A stretch of 64,000 bases of DNA from Hyalella azteca. Lineage: Eukaryota; Arthropoda; Malacostraca; Amphipoda; Hyalellidae. Numbering within the stretch: position 1 is the first letter of the stretch; each line of letters opens with the position of its first letter. Below, one piece after another: positions 46,949 through 58,487 of the stretch. The notes beneath the pieces are model-generated. The model ran no database searches. It had not been told where the DNA came from and worked only from the letters and a program-made list of their open reading frames with translations. The DNA lies in assembly GCF_000764305.2 (NCBI RefSeq), contig NW_025937516.1:1-64000 (forward strand), read 5' to 3'. The position numbers were made by a program, and so were the translations under genes.

Positions 46949-47344
46949 TTAGCCAACGGGTTTCTTGACAGGTTTTTTCACTTCTCTCTGCCCTTTCTTC
47001 GGAGGCTTTCGAACTGGTACTTTCTTCCCAGACCCTAGAGCTCTTTCAATTACTCCCCCCACAATTTTAATTCCCTCTCCTATTATGATCGGAAGTAGGG
47101 GACGAACTAATTCCGGTATTATGATGGCGTTATTATCAGCTCCATTCAACGAAATTATGATGTCGTTTAGGTCAACTTCGTTTTCATTTCCGGTATCCGA
47201 TTCCAAAGGGCTATATGTTGAACCTTGTTGACTTATAATCGAACTTTCCTCCGAAGGTACAAGTTCTTCCAAATTCAGGGGATGCGCCAGCAGCGAATGG
47301 ACGATCATCGCCACAACGAAGAAGGTTGGGATGTATTTTGCCAT
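46949..47344 (-). CDS. Secreted cationic-tail peptide precursor, type III copy 4
   Basis: 131 residues. Signal peptide 1-20, LA|HP. The acidic part is about three residues shorter near 32-35 (VPSEESS instead of VPTGTNSQESS). Then comes a hydrophobic Ile/Gly-rich stretch (LLPIIIGEGIKIVGG), a GSGKK that could be a processing site, a Pro/Lys-rich linker, and REVKKPVKKPVG-stop. It is closest to 19524-19955, with which it also shares intron sequence, but in opposite orientation. Tail prolines would break an amphipathic helix, unlike the FW tails of copies 2 and 3. Function is inferred. Confidence 0.78.
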   Translation of the reverse strand: MAKYIPTFFVVAMIVHSLLAHPLNLEELVPSEESSIISQQGSTYSPLESDTGNENEVDLNDIIISLNGADNNAIIIPELVRPLLPIIIGEGIKIVGGVIERALGSGKKVPVRKPPKKGQREVKKPVKKPVG

Positions 47345-47512
47345 CTCAATGACGTTACTAGGAAGCAAACTTCGTAATCTTCTCAAAGGGACCCTGATGC
47401 CTGGAGTAGACCTGTGACGTCTCTTTGTGGTCCTGGCGATGCTGCGGCTTTTATAGATTAAGAGACGGTGACAGCGCACTCATGTGTATGGCACATTTGA
47501 CCTTATTGGAGA
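47345..47512 (-). promoter_or_regulatory. Type III promoter, copy 4
   Basis: TATAAAA (minus strand of 47449-47455). AATAAGGTCAAATGTGCC (minus strand of about 47490-47507) contains an AGGTCA core. Confidence 0.7.
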
Positions 47513-50060
47513 AGTGTTGCCATAAATGCACTTGAGGAGACTTAAAACGTATCGGTTACTACACAATTTGCTATTTTATTCTGAAAGGAAATAACTGAAC
47601 AATTTTTTGATACCATTATTCCATTCGAAATATCCATTATTTAACTATGAAACTTTCAGTATTTATGTTTGCAACCATATGATTATTCTATTATAATACT
47701 CTGCATCAATCGCTTACAATTTGTAGTCTTTTTAGCCAAGCTAATTTTCTTCATGAAACTATGAAATAAACTGGATTTCTAAACATTGGTATCACGTTGT
47801 ATGATCTATAATGGTATAGGCGATTACAAGTGTCTTCATTTTGTAAATTTGAGCAGCTTACATTACATCAGTAGAAATTTTCTCATAAAAATGGAACAAA
47901 TTCGATGTATCATTTCATATTAGTCCCACGTAACTTGTGCAATTTAACGGATATCTCGCATCAATAAGTATTTTTCACATGAAAATATAACGTAGTCGTA
48001 TTATTACTTTATTTGGGCAGAGTGGGCCATATACCATTTCTAGATGCCACTTCGCACTCAAATTGTGCACTCACGCTGTTCCACGCTTTGCACGCAATAT
48101 TGGCATAGAAAATTTAGATTATGAAATTGAATGCGTCAAGTGCTTCTCTACACAACTTGAATAATTCGCCGAAGAATTGCTAGAACCTTCATAGCTGAAG
48201 ATTAGGTTGACCTTGCCGCCTGGGTCAAAGACACTCGTTTTTTCAGTTTACGGTGCAAATGATATTTAATTTGATGAAGGATGTTGGTAGTGCATTGCTT
48301 ATAGTTTTAAAGAAAATCAGTCAATAGAATGTGTCGCACGGTAAACTATGTATTTTTTACCAATAAGTCAAGGTACTCTGGTTGTGAGAAATTGTAGTTT
48401 TTACTTGTTTGTTCATGTAGTTTTGTTCATTTTGATTTTAATTTATAATTTAAGGAAGGTAATTGCTGTACGGTATAAAGCTTGAGCGGACATTTATGTA
48501 GTGTATTAGGTCATAACCTAAATTATTAAATAGAATCTATGAATATATATATTCATGGACATAAATAATTCTTCAAATGCATTATGATTGATTTTTTAAC
48601 TATTTTCTTAACGAGGAAGAATCCTAAATATTTATTTATATGAACTCGCAGAAAATCATCAAGACTATATCCTACGCTCCAATTGTAAAATAAAACAAAT
48701 AAAAAACTTTTAAAAACCACGTTTTCTTAACGGACAAAAAGAAAAACATTTACTCTTACTAACATTTAAGTTATGTAAAATGTTATGTAATGTTATGTAT
48801 GAGTAAATGTTTTTCTTTTTTGTCCGTTAAGAAAACGTGGTTTTTAATAGTTTTTTTATTTGTTTTATTTCACTATTTTTAGTTTTGTAAAAACCAGAAA
48901 AACGTGGTTTTTGAAAATGTTTTTTTATATTTATTCATTTTCTACTTTTTAGTTTAGCAATTTTAGCAATTCTAATCAATTTCCAGGGTTGGCAAGTCTG
49001 GATGTTCGAGAAAAAACTCGATTCCGAACCGTGAAATTTTAGTTTTCTGTAATTTTTTTCTAACTTTTTTTTCAATTATTATTTCTGATTAATCAAATCT
49101 TGAAGTGTTAGGTAGCATAAGCATGCATGCCAAATTTCAAGATTCTATGATCTTCATAAGTGCTCTAAATTAAGGTTTGAATTTTTGATGACAGACAGAT
49201 AGACGAGAAACGAAGCTAAGAAAAACATGGTAATAAAACAAATAAAAAACTTTTAAAAATCACGTTTTCTTAACGGACAAAAAAGAAAAACATTTACTCC
49301 TACATAACATTTAAGTTATGTAAAATGTTATGTAATGTTATGTAAGAGTAAATGTTTTTCTTTTTTGCCCGTTAAGGAAACGTGGTTTTTAAAAGTTTTT
49401 TATTTGTTTTATTTCACTACTTTTAGTTTTGTAAAAACCAGAAAAACGTGGTTTTTAAACATATTTTTTATATTTATTTATTTTCTACTTTTTAGTTAGC
49501 AATTTTAGCAATTCAAATCAATTTCCAGGGTTGGCAAGTGTAGATGTTCGAGAAAAAACTCAATTCCAAACCGTGAATTTTTAACAATTCGACATTATCA
49601 AATCTTGGTAAATTTTTACTTTCACACTAATAACTAATGCGAAATTATTTATAGAAAATTTATTTTATATAAGCTTTATGTTTCCTTTTTAATGGACACG
49701 TAAAATAATAAAATTACAAATCCGGTTTTAAAGTAAGCTCGTTGCGACAGCTTCGACTCGAGAACCTGCATCCATTGTACCAGTATATTCATGACTTGAA
49801 AACAATTCTTTTTAGGCACGTCATACGGATAATTTTTCGTTTTGAGTAGCCATTTATTTTTTGCTCTCGTTGCACATAAATTTGTTGCTCTCAGATCAAT
49901 ATATCATTTTAAAGCGAAATATTTTTCACCGGAATCAAGATCTGTTAATTTAGGACGCGGTTTAACTCATGCCTTTGAATATCCTTGCTGTTAAGCAGCA
50001 ACGATAAGAATTTATTTAATGAAACTTTGATCCTGGTAAGGTGTAATGCAGTGAGTTCTA
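47513..50060. repeat. Block P, inverted, interrupted by palindromes
   Basis: Reverse of 25600-28770 with losses. It is broken at about 48688-49585 by a ~0.9-kb insert of palindromic repeats. It resumes at about 49590 and ends near ttgatcctggtaag (50027). No gene is seen. Confidence 0.7.
48688..49585. mobile_element. Insert with two large palindromes
   Basis: Palindromes 48688-48870 and 49232-49414 each have ~68-bp arms (aaataaaacaaataaaaaac outward end, gtccgttaagaaaacgtgg inside) around a ~45-bp loop with repeated ttatgtaa motifs. Each is followed by a similar ~150-bp stretch containing caatttccagggttggcaag. The two halves are direct repeats about 544 bp apart. No ORF. Probably a non-autonomous foldback element, inserted twice or tandemly duplicated. 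Confidence 0.8.
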
Positions 50061-50790
50061 TATAAGGAATATATTAACAACAACAATAATAATATATAAA
50101 TAATTGTTCTATTTTATTGACTGATTGAAAAAAATTCGTGAAAAAAAACAGGAATCAACATGAATACAGGTAGGGCGATTGCTACTGTACCGTAGAAATC
50201 TTGTGAGAGTGGAATTAATTTCGAATAAATTATTCATTGCTTAATTCTGTTGCGTTTTTACTATACAAGATTGACCCTGCAATAACTTCTCATAAATAAT
50301 CTATCAATAATTTTTTAGATATGTTGTAAAAATCATGCCTTGACCGTTTCTTGATCGGCAGTCGTTATACTGCATCAGTTTATAAATGTAACTATGCTAC
50401 CTTCCTAAATTAATGTGAATAACATGATATGAATAATCTTGTGAATCCACTAGTTTTCAACGCTGATGCCGGACAAATATGACCGTATTCATTGAAATAT
50501 ATTTATTTCAGTTTCAATAATAAGGACCTTATTTTAAAATTATCGAAAGCGCATATTTATTATTGTCCCAGGTATCAAAGTAAAAAGGCTTCCTCCCGGT
50601 GGTAGATTGCAGAGACAAATTTCACCGATTACGTAGATTACACAGCTGTGGGAGTTATAATTGAATAACACGTCACTGATTGCTATATGAATAATTGTTC
50701 TTACTCGATGTGAGTTTTCTACTTTAATTGAAAACAGTGCTAAGGTTTGGTTGAAAGAATAAGCCAGCAAACCAATTTCTTTCTTTCTTT
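50061..50790. other. Gene-free DNA
   Basis: AT-rich single-copy-looking sequence. A 76-codon minus frame (50540-50770) has no recognisable feature. Confidence 0.45.
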
Positions 50791-50792
50791 AG

Positions 50793-50870
50793 TTGGAGTT
50801 TATGGGAGCCTCTGAAGACTTGTTCAATGCGGCCCCACGTCAGAACAGTTCAAGGAATTTGACTGAATTT
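50793..50870 (-). mobile_element. Retroposon 3' fragment
   Basis: gtttatgggagcctctgaag and the following ~55 bp match, in reverse, the 3' part of the retroposon at 39508-39761. A cttt-rich run at 50781-50792 would be its tail. Confidence 0.65.
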
Positions 50871-50926
50871 TGTTTTCAGGTACAAAATTGGGTGTCTTGA
50901 AAAAAGAAAACTCAAGATTTCTCAAT

Positions 50927-50945
50927 AGATGTGTATAAGAGACAG
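50927..50945 (+). other. Tn5 mosaic end (Nextera adapter) sequence
   Basis: agatgtgtataagagacag is exactly the 19-bp hyperactive Tn5 mosaic end used in tagmentation libraries. It lies 21 nt before a single N and a minisatellite. It is almost surely library-derived and not genomic. Confidence 0.93.
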
Positions 50946-50965
50946 ACCTTAATAAGGACTGCCTT

Positions 50966-51132
50966 NCCTGGGGACACTAACCACTACCTGGGGACACTAA
51001 CCACTACCTGGGGACACTAACCACTACCTGGGGACACTAACCACTCACCTGGGGACACTAACCACTACCTGGGGGACACTAACCACTACCTGGGGGACAC
51101 TAACCACTACCTGGGGGACACTAACCACTACC
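50966..51132 (+). repeat. 20/21-bp minisatellite after a single N
   Basis: Eight units of cctggggacactaaccacta, later units with five G, start at 50967, 50987, 51007, 51027, 51048, 51068, 51089 and 51110. The preceding N marks a join, so the true array length is unknown. Confidence 0.93.
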
Positions 51133-51504
51133 TTAATTGAAGCCTGAAGGTAACTATAAAAAAATATCTTTAGAAGGTGAAATAAATGTTGACCGTAAAG
51201 AGATAACATCGACCCCTTTCGACGATAAAGGATCTATTTCAACCGAAATTTCTGAAGGAGGCCGAATCTTTATTTTCATTATATATTTTTCATTCTGTTT
51301 TCATCATAAATATATTTTCATCAGTTCTTTTCAGTAAGTATTCGGAATGTTGAAAATATTTGCTGACATGTAACTGTGATTCGTCGAATTAAGTAAAAGA
51401 CGAAATCCAAACTGAATAACATGTTATTAATTAATAATAGGACGATTCCATGGAGACCAGCTTTATCGTCAGCTTAAGACGCCCAGAATACAAGTACGAG
51501 TATG
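51133..51504. other. Unassigned stretch
   Basis: A 66-codon plus frame (51137-51337) has an acidic start and a hydrophobic end, but no start context, promoter or second copy. I do not call it a gene. Confidence 0.4.
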
Positions 51505-52366
51505 ACCAACAAAAAGACCAAACTTACGCAGGGGGACAACCTGAATGCAGACAAAGGGGCTAAGGAACGCAAAAACTTATCGATTAAGAATAATAAGAGG
51601 ATAAAACCCATAATCATTGGTTAAAAATTGTTTAATTTAAAAATGTGCAGTGATTCTAAGATCCTTTAATCTGAAGTATGAAGAGAGTAACTCAAAATAT
51701 GAAAGCAGCTCACAGAGACAGGAACATCGATATGTTCACTGTCTAAGTAAACTAACATGAATAACTACATAACGAAAATATAAATTAGTGGTCATTTTTG
51801 ACTTGTCAGTCAGGCAATTTTCTTCTCACAAACCATCATTAAATAGGAAAAATAGCAGGACTTCAATGAGTGAGAAAATTCACAGGATTAAGATCCTAAT
51901 TTAGAAAATGAATTTTTCAGAGAAGTGGAAATCAATTTGATAGTTCTTGGCGCCAAAAATGAGAAAACCTCAAAATAAAAGGATGTGGAATAACAGGATT
52001 TTCAGATCTTAGCGAGTATAAAAATAATTGTCAATCCCACATAACGTAAAGTTTTTGCAGAAATTGTGATTTAACTCCCAAATATTAATAATCCAAAATC
52101 TAGTCTCTATTGCTCCATGATTATTTCTGTTATTAGACAAAATGAGACATAATTATGAGCATCAAAACAATCTCTTCAAAAAATGGTAGTAGTTTTTATT
52201 AAATAAATTAATTTTTTTTCACTGCGAACAGCGGAACATTATCATCATGAGATTATGTCAAATGTTGCATATACAATTTCATGTAGCTTCGAGTCCCGAA
52301 AAATATTAGAGCGTTAAGCATTAAAGGTCACATGCGTTTCTACAACATTTATAATTCGCTGAAGAA
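51505..52366. pseudogene. Type I unit with the gene deleted
   Basis: 51505-51957 follows the type I 3' flank (compare 31905-32365). At about 51957 it jumps to sequence equal to 33856 onward, upstream of the type I gene. The second exon, intron, coding region and promoter are all missing, about 1.5 kb. Confidence 0.8.
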
Positions 52367-55300
52367 ATGTTGACTTGAACCTTCAAAGTCTAAACAACCT
52401 CAAATCACACACAATGTAACTAAAACCTAGAGGGTGCAGATAAAGCCGCGGCATCTAATAGTACCCATACTAATATAGCAGTTTGGCAATACTGTTAAAG
52501 TGTTGATCATTATATGCACAATATATGCCCAACTTGAATCAATCTTGGGGTGTACGTGGTTCTCTTATGGTACTAATGGGAAAACTTCTACACTTTCAAG
52601 CATATACATCAATGACATATAATCGCAATTTCCCTAACAAATTTACCTTAACATTCTGTAAAATTACCTTCCGTAAATTATGAATTAAATCGAAATGCAC
52701 ATAACTAAAACAACAATGGTAAAAAATACATAGCGCTTTATTGTACGACGCATTCCATTGATTGATTTTCTTCAATAACTAGAAGCTATGCACTAACAAC
52801 ATCTTTCATCGAATTATACATCACTTGCAGCATAAACTAAAAATATTCGAGTGTCGTTGACCCAGGCGGCAAGGTCAACCTAATCTTCAGCTATAAGGAT
52901 CGAGCATTTCTTCGGCGAATTATCCAAGTTGTGTAGAGAAGCACTTGACGCCTCCAATTTAATAATCTAAATTTTCTATGTGAATATTGGATGCAGAGTG
53001 TGGAACAGCTTAAGTGGAGAATTTAAGTGTGAAGTGACATCTAAGAACTCTTGACTCAAATAATGTGATTAATCAAATTTGTTTTATTTTTAGACGAAAA
53101 GACCCATTGAAATAATGTACGCGTGAATTGGTATGTGGCCCACTCAGCCCAAATAAAGTGATAATACGACTTCGCTGCATTTTCTTGTGAAAAACTTATG
53201 GATATAATGTACTCATTAAATTGCATAAGTCACGCGTGACCTGAATGAAATGATACATCAAATTTGTTATTTTTATAATTATAGAATTATATAATTATAT
53301 CTTACCAGGATCACACTTTCGTTAAATTAATTTTTGTCGCTGCTGCTTAATGGTAAGGATATTCCGTGGCATGACTTAAACCATTTGGAAACCATTTGAA
53401 AATGATAAAATAATCGGAAAACAACACATTTAAGTCAATGAGAGCAAAAAAAATCAATTGCTTCATACAACGTGAAACTGTCTGAATGAATGCTTACAAA
53501 ATTTTGTCGAATTTGTCTCAATTCATGAATACACTGGTATAGTGGATGCAGGTTCTCAAGTCGAAGCTTTCAAAACGAGCTCATTTTAAGAGGAGCATGT
53601 ACGTCAAAAATCGATTATATTGACTTTTCTAGTTTTTAGGCTCATTTTAAAGGTCCAAGAACTGCGTACTCAAAGAGCCTAATGCCATATGTCTGTGCGT
53701 TCATTTGTGCGTTCACGACAGCCGCCGAAGTGCAAGTAAAACCTATACCTTCAATGATCACTATGAATTTCAGTTTTTGCTCTCCTGAAAACTTAGAATT
53801 TTCATCTTGAAAATCTATCTTCTCTTATGATTTGCAAGCTACAGCATTGAAAGATACACCATCTGATTTGTAACGACCATTTTTAGCGATCTTTGGGTCA
53901 CTTTCTGATTTCATCTTTGATTGAATTATATATTGGAGAAATGAGGGGGCTTGCTAAAATTGAAAAAAAATCCCCTAAAAAATGGGAAAAGTGATTGGAT
54001 GATTGCTAGATGTGGACTTTACGAAAAATCGAATGTTTCCCTCGATGTTGCAGCACGTTAGTTGAATGAGGCGACACATTTTTACAGTAACCCTTTTTTT
54101 TGCCGCTCTAATTAAGCGAATTTCACGTTTTCTTTCATTTTTCCGAAATTTTTTACACGAACATAAAAGTCTTAAATTTTTATTTTATATATGCGTAACA
54201 AGTTTCAAAATGATAAATGAACATTTTTTTTTGCGTTCATGTTGCCCTCTTAACCGGATTTGGAATTTTATTATTTTCCGTGTCCAAAAGAAAAGAACAT
54301 AAAACTTTTACGAAATTAATTTTCTTATGAAGAATTTCGCGTTAGTTTGTACGTGTGAAAATAAGAATTTACCAGGATGTAATGCGTCGAATTGTATATT
54401 TTCATCGTCGCAAGGACAATCCAACTCTGCCTTCATGATCGCACAGAGTCGTGTGGTCATCAATAGTATTTAATTAAGACCACTCATTATTGCATTGAAC
54501 AGACTGCCTTCATTAACAATTAACATACGCGCTGGTTAGAACTTAAATTCGACCCTCCTTAGAACTCTATCCCTTGAATTTTATTACTTTATAATTGGAG
54601 CGTAAGATATAGTCTTGATGCTTTTCTACGAGTATAAATAAACATATATTGGGATTCCGACTCGTTGTTAAGGTTAAAAAATCTATTAATAAAGCATTTG
54701 AAGAAATCATTTACATCGATTCATATATTCAACTGAATAATTCAGTACATGACCTAACACACTACATACCTTCGTTCAAGCTTTATACCGTATAACAATT
54801 TACCTTCCGTAAATTCTAAGTAAAAATTGAAATGAAGTTAATGAACATAACTAAAACAACAAACAAATTACAACTATAAATTCTCACAACCAAAATGCCT
54901 TGATTTAATTGTAAAAAATACATAGTGGTCTACTGTACGACGCATCCTTCTGATTGATTTTCTTCAATAACTAGAAGCTATGCACTACCAACATCTTTCA
55001 TCAAATTATACATCATTTGCAGCATAAACTAAAAATATTCTAGTGTCTTTGACCCAGGCGGCAAGGTCAACCTAATCTTCAGCTATGAAGGTTCAAGCAT
55101 TTCTCCGGCGAATTATCCAAGTTGTGTAGAGAAACACGTGGCGCCTCCAATTTAATAATCTAAAGTTTCTATGAGAATATAGCGCGCAAAGCGTGCAACA
55201 GCATAAGTGCACAATTTGAGTGCGAAGTGGCATCTCGAAATGGTATATGGCCCACTCGGCTCAAATAAAGTAATAATAAGACTTCTTTATATTTTCATGC

Positions 55301-56455
55301 GAAAAAAAGACTTATTCATGTATTCGTTGAATTGCACATGATACACGTGGCCTATATTGATGTATTCGTTGAATTGCACAAGATACGCGTGGCCTTCATC
55401 AAATTTGTATTATTTTTATGAAGAAATTCCTACTGATATAATGTAAGCTGCCCAAATTCACAGAATGAAGACACTTTTGATCGCCTATCCCATTATTGAT
55501 CATACAACGCAACAATAACATTGTGGTATCGTGCCTGGAAACTAGGAAACTAAATTATTATTCATGCTCTCATTTCTCATAAAGATAATTCTTATAAATG
55601 GAGCAAAAAATTTTACATTCTTCGGAAGAGAGATTTCATATCTTAATAGCTGAGTTTGTTGTTAACTTGAAATGATCCGTCTTCAAGAGGAAATTTTCCA
55701 TGAAAGAAAGAAATTTCAGGACGTTGAATTCATTTTCATTTAGTAACTCATGCAATCAGTTGAATTTTCCTATATGCCGGATACCTTTAACCCCGCGTCA
55801 GCACAAACCAGATCGGTTTTGGTGGAATTTTGTGGTGTCATTTATGGTATCATACAGGCGCTTCGTATCATATAGACTCCACAATGTGGGAAATGCAGAA
55901 CTCTTATAGATTTTACCAACGTTTAGAGATCCAGTTTATTGTATAGTTTCTTGAAGTAAATTGACTTGGCAAAAAAGTCTAAAAATTGTAGGCGATTGAT
56001 GGCAATGTATTGTAATAAAATAATCATATGGTTCCAAATATAATACTGAAACTTTCATAGTTAAATTGTGAATATTTTAAAATGAATAATAATATTAAAA
56101 ACAGTTCAGTTGTTTTCTTTCGGCATAAAATAGCAAATTTCGTAGTAATCGGTACGTGTTTAGTCCCGGCTCAGCGTCAGCGTGGTCTGGCTGGTCAGTT
56201 TGAACCTAGTACATTCAGTTACGTAGTTGAGTAAGGTAAAATTTTGAGTCCTCCCTGCAATTAAATTTTCGCACCACTAGAGTACTAATTTCTGAAAATG
56301 AGTTGGACATATACATTTGCACAACGTTTATACGTTAGAGCACAAGTAAATTTTTCTTATTAGAAGACCAACATCATAATGGTAATGGTTGCTTTTAAGA
56401 TACTAAAAGTATAAGCGCCCTAATTTTTTACCATCTTGAGTGCATTTATGGCACC
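52367..56455. repeat. Block P, long copy 2
   Basis: Colinear with 24605-28735. A short local duplication of a tattcgttgaattgcaca stretch lies at 55320-55390. No gene is seen. Confidence 0.85.
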
Positions 56456-56459
56456 GTTT

Positions 56460-56626
56460 CTCCGAAAGGATCAAATGTGCAATATACATGAGTGAGCTGT
56501 CACCGTCTCTTAAGCTATAAAAGCCGCAGCATCGCCAGGACCACAAAGAGACGTCACAGGTCTACTCCAGGCGTCAGGGTCCCTTTGAGAGGATTGCGAA
56601 TTTTGCTTCCTAGTAACGTCATTGAG
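56460..56626 (+). promoter_or_regulatory. Type III promoter, copy 5
   Basis: TATAAAA at 56516-56522, 111 nt before the ATG. AGGATCAAATGTGC at about 56467-56480 is the upstream element. Confidence 0.7.
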
Positions 56627-57025
56627 ATGGCAAAATACATCCCAATCTTCTTCGTTGTGGCGATGATCGTCCATTCGCTTCTGGCGCATCCCCTGAATTT
56701 GGAAGAACTTGTACCCACGGGTACGAACGCTCAGGAAAGTTCGATTATAAGTCAACAAGGTTCACCAGATAACGATTTGGAATCGGATACCGAAAATGAA
56801 GACGAAGTTGACCTAGACGACGTCATAAATTCGTTGAAAGGAACTGATAATGACGTCATCACGGGAGTAATTACTGCCGCCATAATCAAGGAGATAATAC
56901 CAGAGACATTGACCCGTGGAGCCGTCAAACATCTGCTTGGAAAGTCAACTAATGAAAAGATTTCGAACAAAACTTTATGTTTAAGTTGTAACCGAATATA
57001 TTTTTACGCACTGCACAATGCATAA
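56627..57025 (+). CDS. Type III copy 5 with tail replaced by exon 2 sequence
   Basis: 132 residues. Signal peptide 1-20, LA|HP, and acidic part as in the other copies. After about residue 90 (IIKEIIPETL) a deletion joins the reading frame to what is the non-coding second exon elsewhere. Frame continues as TRGAVKHLLGKSTNEK and then a Cys-containing hydrophobic end. The usual cationic tail, stop codon, donor and intron are gone. The new tail is basic and amphipathic for a dozen residues but does not end in Gly. It is either a pseudogene kept open by chance or a new variant. Promoter and 5' UTR are intact. Confidence 0.6.
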   Translation: MAKYIPIFFVVAMIVHSLLAHPLNLEELVPTGTNAQESSIISQQGSPDNDLESDTENEDEVDLDDVINSLKGTDNDVITGVITAAIIKEIIPETLTRGAVKHLLGKSTNEKISNKTLCLSCNRIYFYALHNA

Positions 57026-58487
57026 TGTCCATTTTTTTCGGGCCATCCAATACCATCAAACGAATTTTTCAACATTAGTTTGTTCTAAGTAGAAATAATT
57101 TATAAGTGATTATTATGGTCACAATATCCGCAGCATAAATCAATTTGGTGGTATATTTGACGGTATTTTAATGGAATGGCATCTTAAAAGTCTTAAGAAA
57201 TCAAACGGAAATCCATTTCTGCGATTAACAAGATTACCTTATGACATTATTATTGATTTTTTTCTGATTGTTTTTCCGATCCGTGAAGACAATTTGATTT
57301 TCTTTAATTAGAAGAAGTAGCTAAACTGTCGAATTTCAGTTAATTCGTTTCAGTTGTTCAGTCGCACATTAAAATTATTAAATGTGACGATATTTGTTTC
57401 ATTTTTCTTAACATCAAAGGCAATGACAATTTTAAGCTCCTGAATGTACATGTATGTGAAATTTCTTTTCTACAAATATATGTCTGCGCTTAATTTCTTT
57501 CAATTCGTGAAATTTCGGCATCGCTTGAAAAAAAAACAAGTTGTTTGTACATTGGGAAATTACTTGATAACCTAACGTACATTAAATCATCACTACGACA
57601 TTACGCTTTGTAATCGACATGCTTCTTGAGTGGAAGTGGCCCTAGAAGACCTGTAATGCCGCCATGCAACACTCGATTAAACGGCGGGATTTAGCCTTTC
57701 CGAATTTTTTAGCGCACACAAAAAAGGGAAAAATCGGAATGAAAGAATATTTGAGAACTTAATGATACGAATGTCGAAGTCTATATGGTCGAAAACGTTG
57801 CCAATGAGCTCGGTACCAACTGATGTAACTGATGTTACTCTCGAAAGCAAGTGCGGTAGCAACGGAGATGCAACAAGCGATACAAACGCAGTAGTTGGAG
57901 GCTTATTATAATATTAGCAGAGTTGTAAAATAGGTTAGAATGACGAAACTAATCTTAAATAACATTGCAACGCATGTGAAACAAAAGCGCTAGGGGAGAG
58001 GGACACCACAATAATGCTCTTCAAATTGCTCGTCTGCTGATAATACATATGGATGTATTCATAGACATCATGGTTGCTTCTCTGACACAAGTAGAGACGT
58101 AGGGTTAGTGATACAATGAAGTAGGATTAGGTACAATCATGCAGTGACAAGCTCCTTAATACACATGTAGGAGCGGTGCTCAAATTCTTCTCCTTGAAAA
58201 CAATCTATAATTTGTAACAACATTAATGCACGTGCTTTCATTCAGACGTCAGGAGATAAAAAAAAAGATAAAAATTCTGAATTACCCTTGAAAACTAAAG
58301 TTTACCTATCATTATTTATAAAAAGTTTGTCATTTATTGGTTATAGGTTAGCATATAGACAAAAAAATTTCCGAAAATATATGTGCAAGGTGCACAATAA
58401 GATATTAATTAGCTGCAACAATAAACTGTATGGAGATAATGGTAATGAGCTTCTCTCGAACCATTATGTACCTGCGGAAATTAATGT
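57026..58487. repeat. Block T, 3' flank of type III copy 5
   Basis: It matches 20345-21310 and 42100-43500, with the 57540-57990 part also reverse-matching 45650-45960. A 67-codon frame (58288-58491) is not conserved. Confidence 0.7.
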
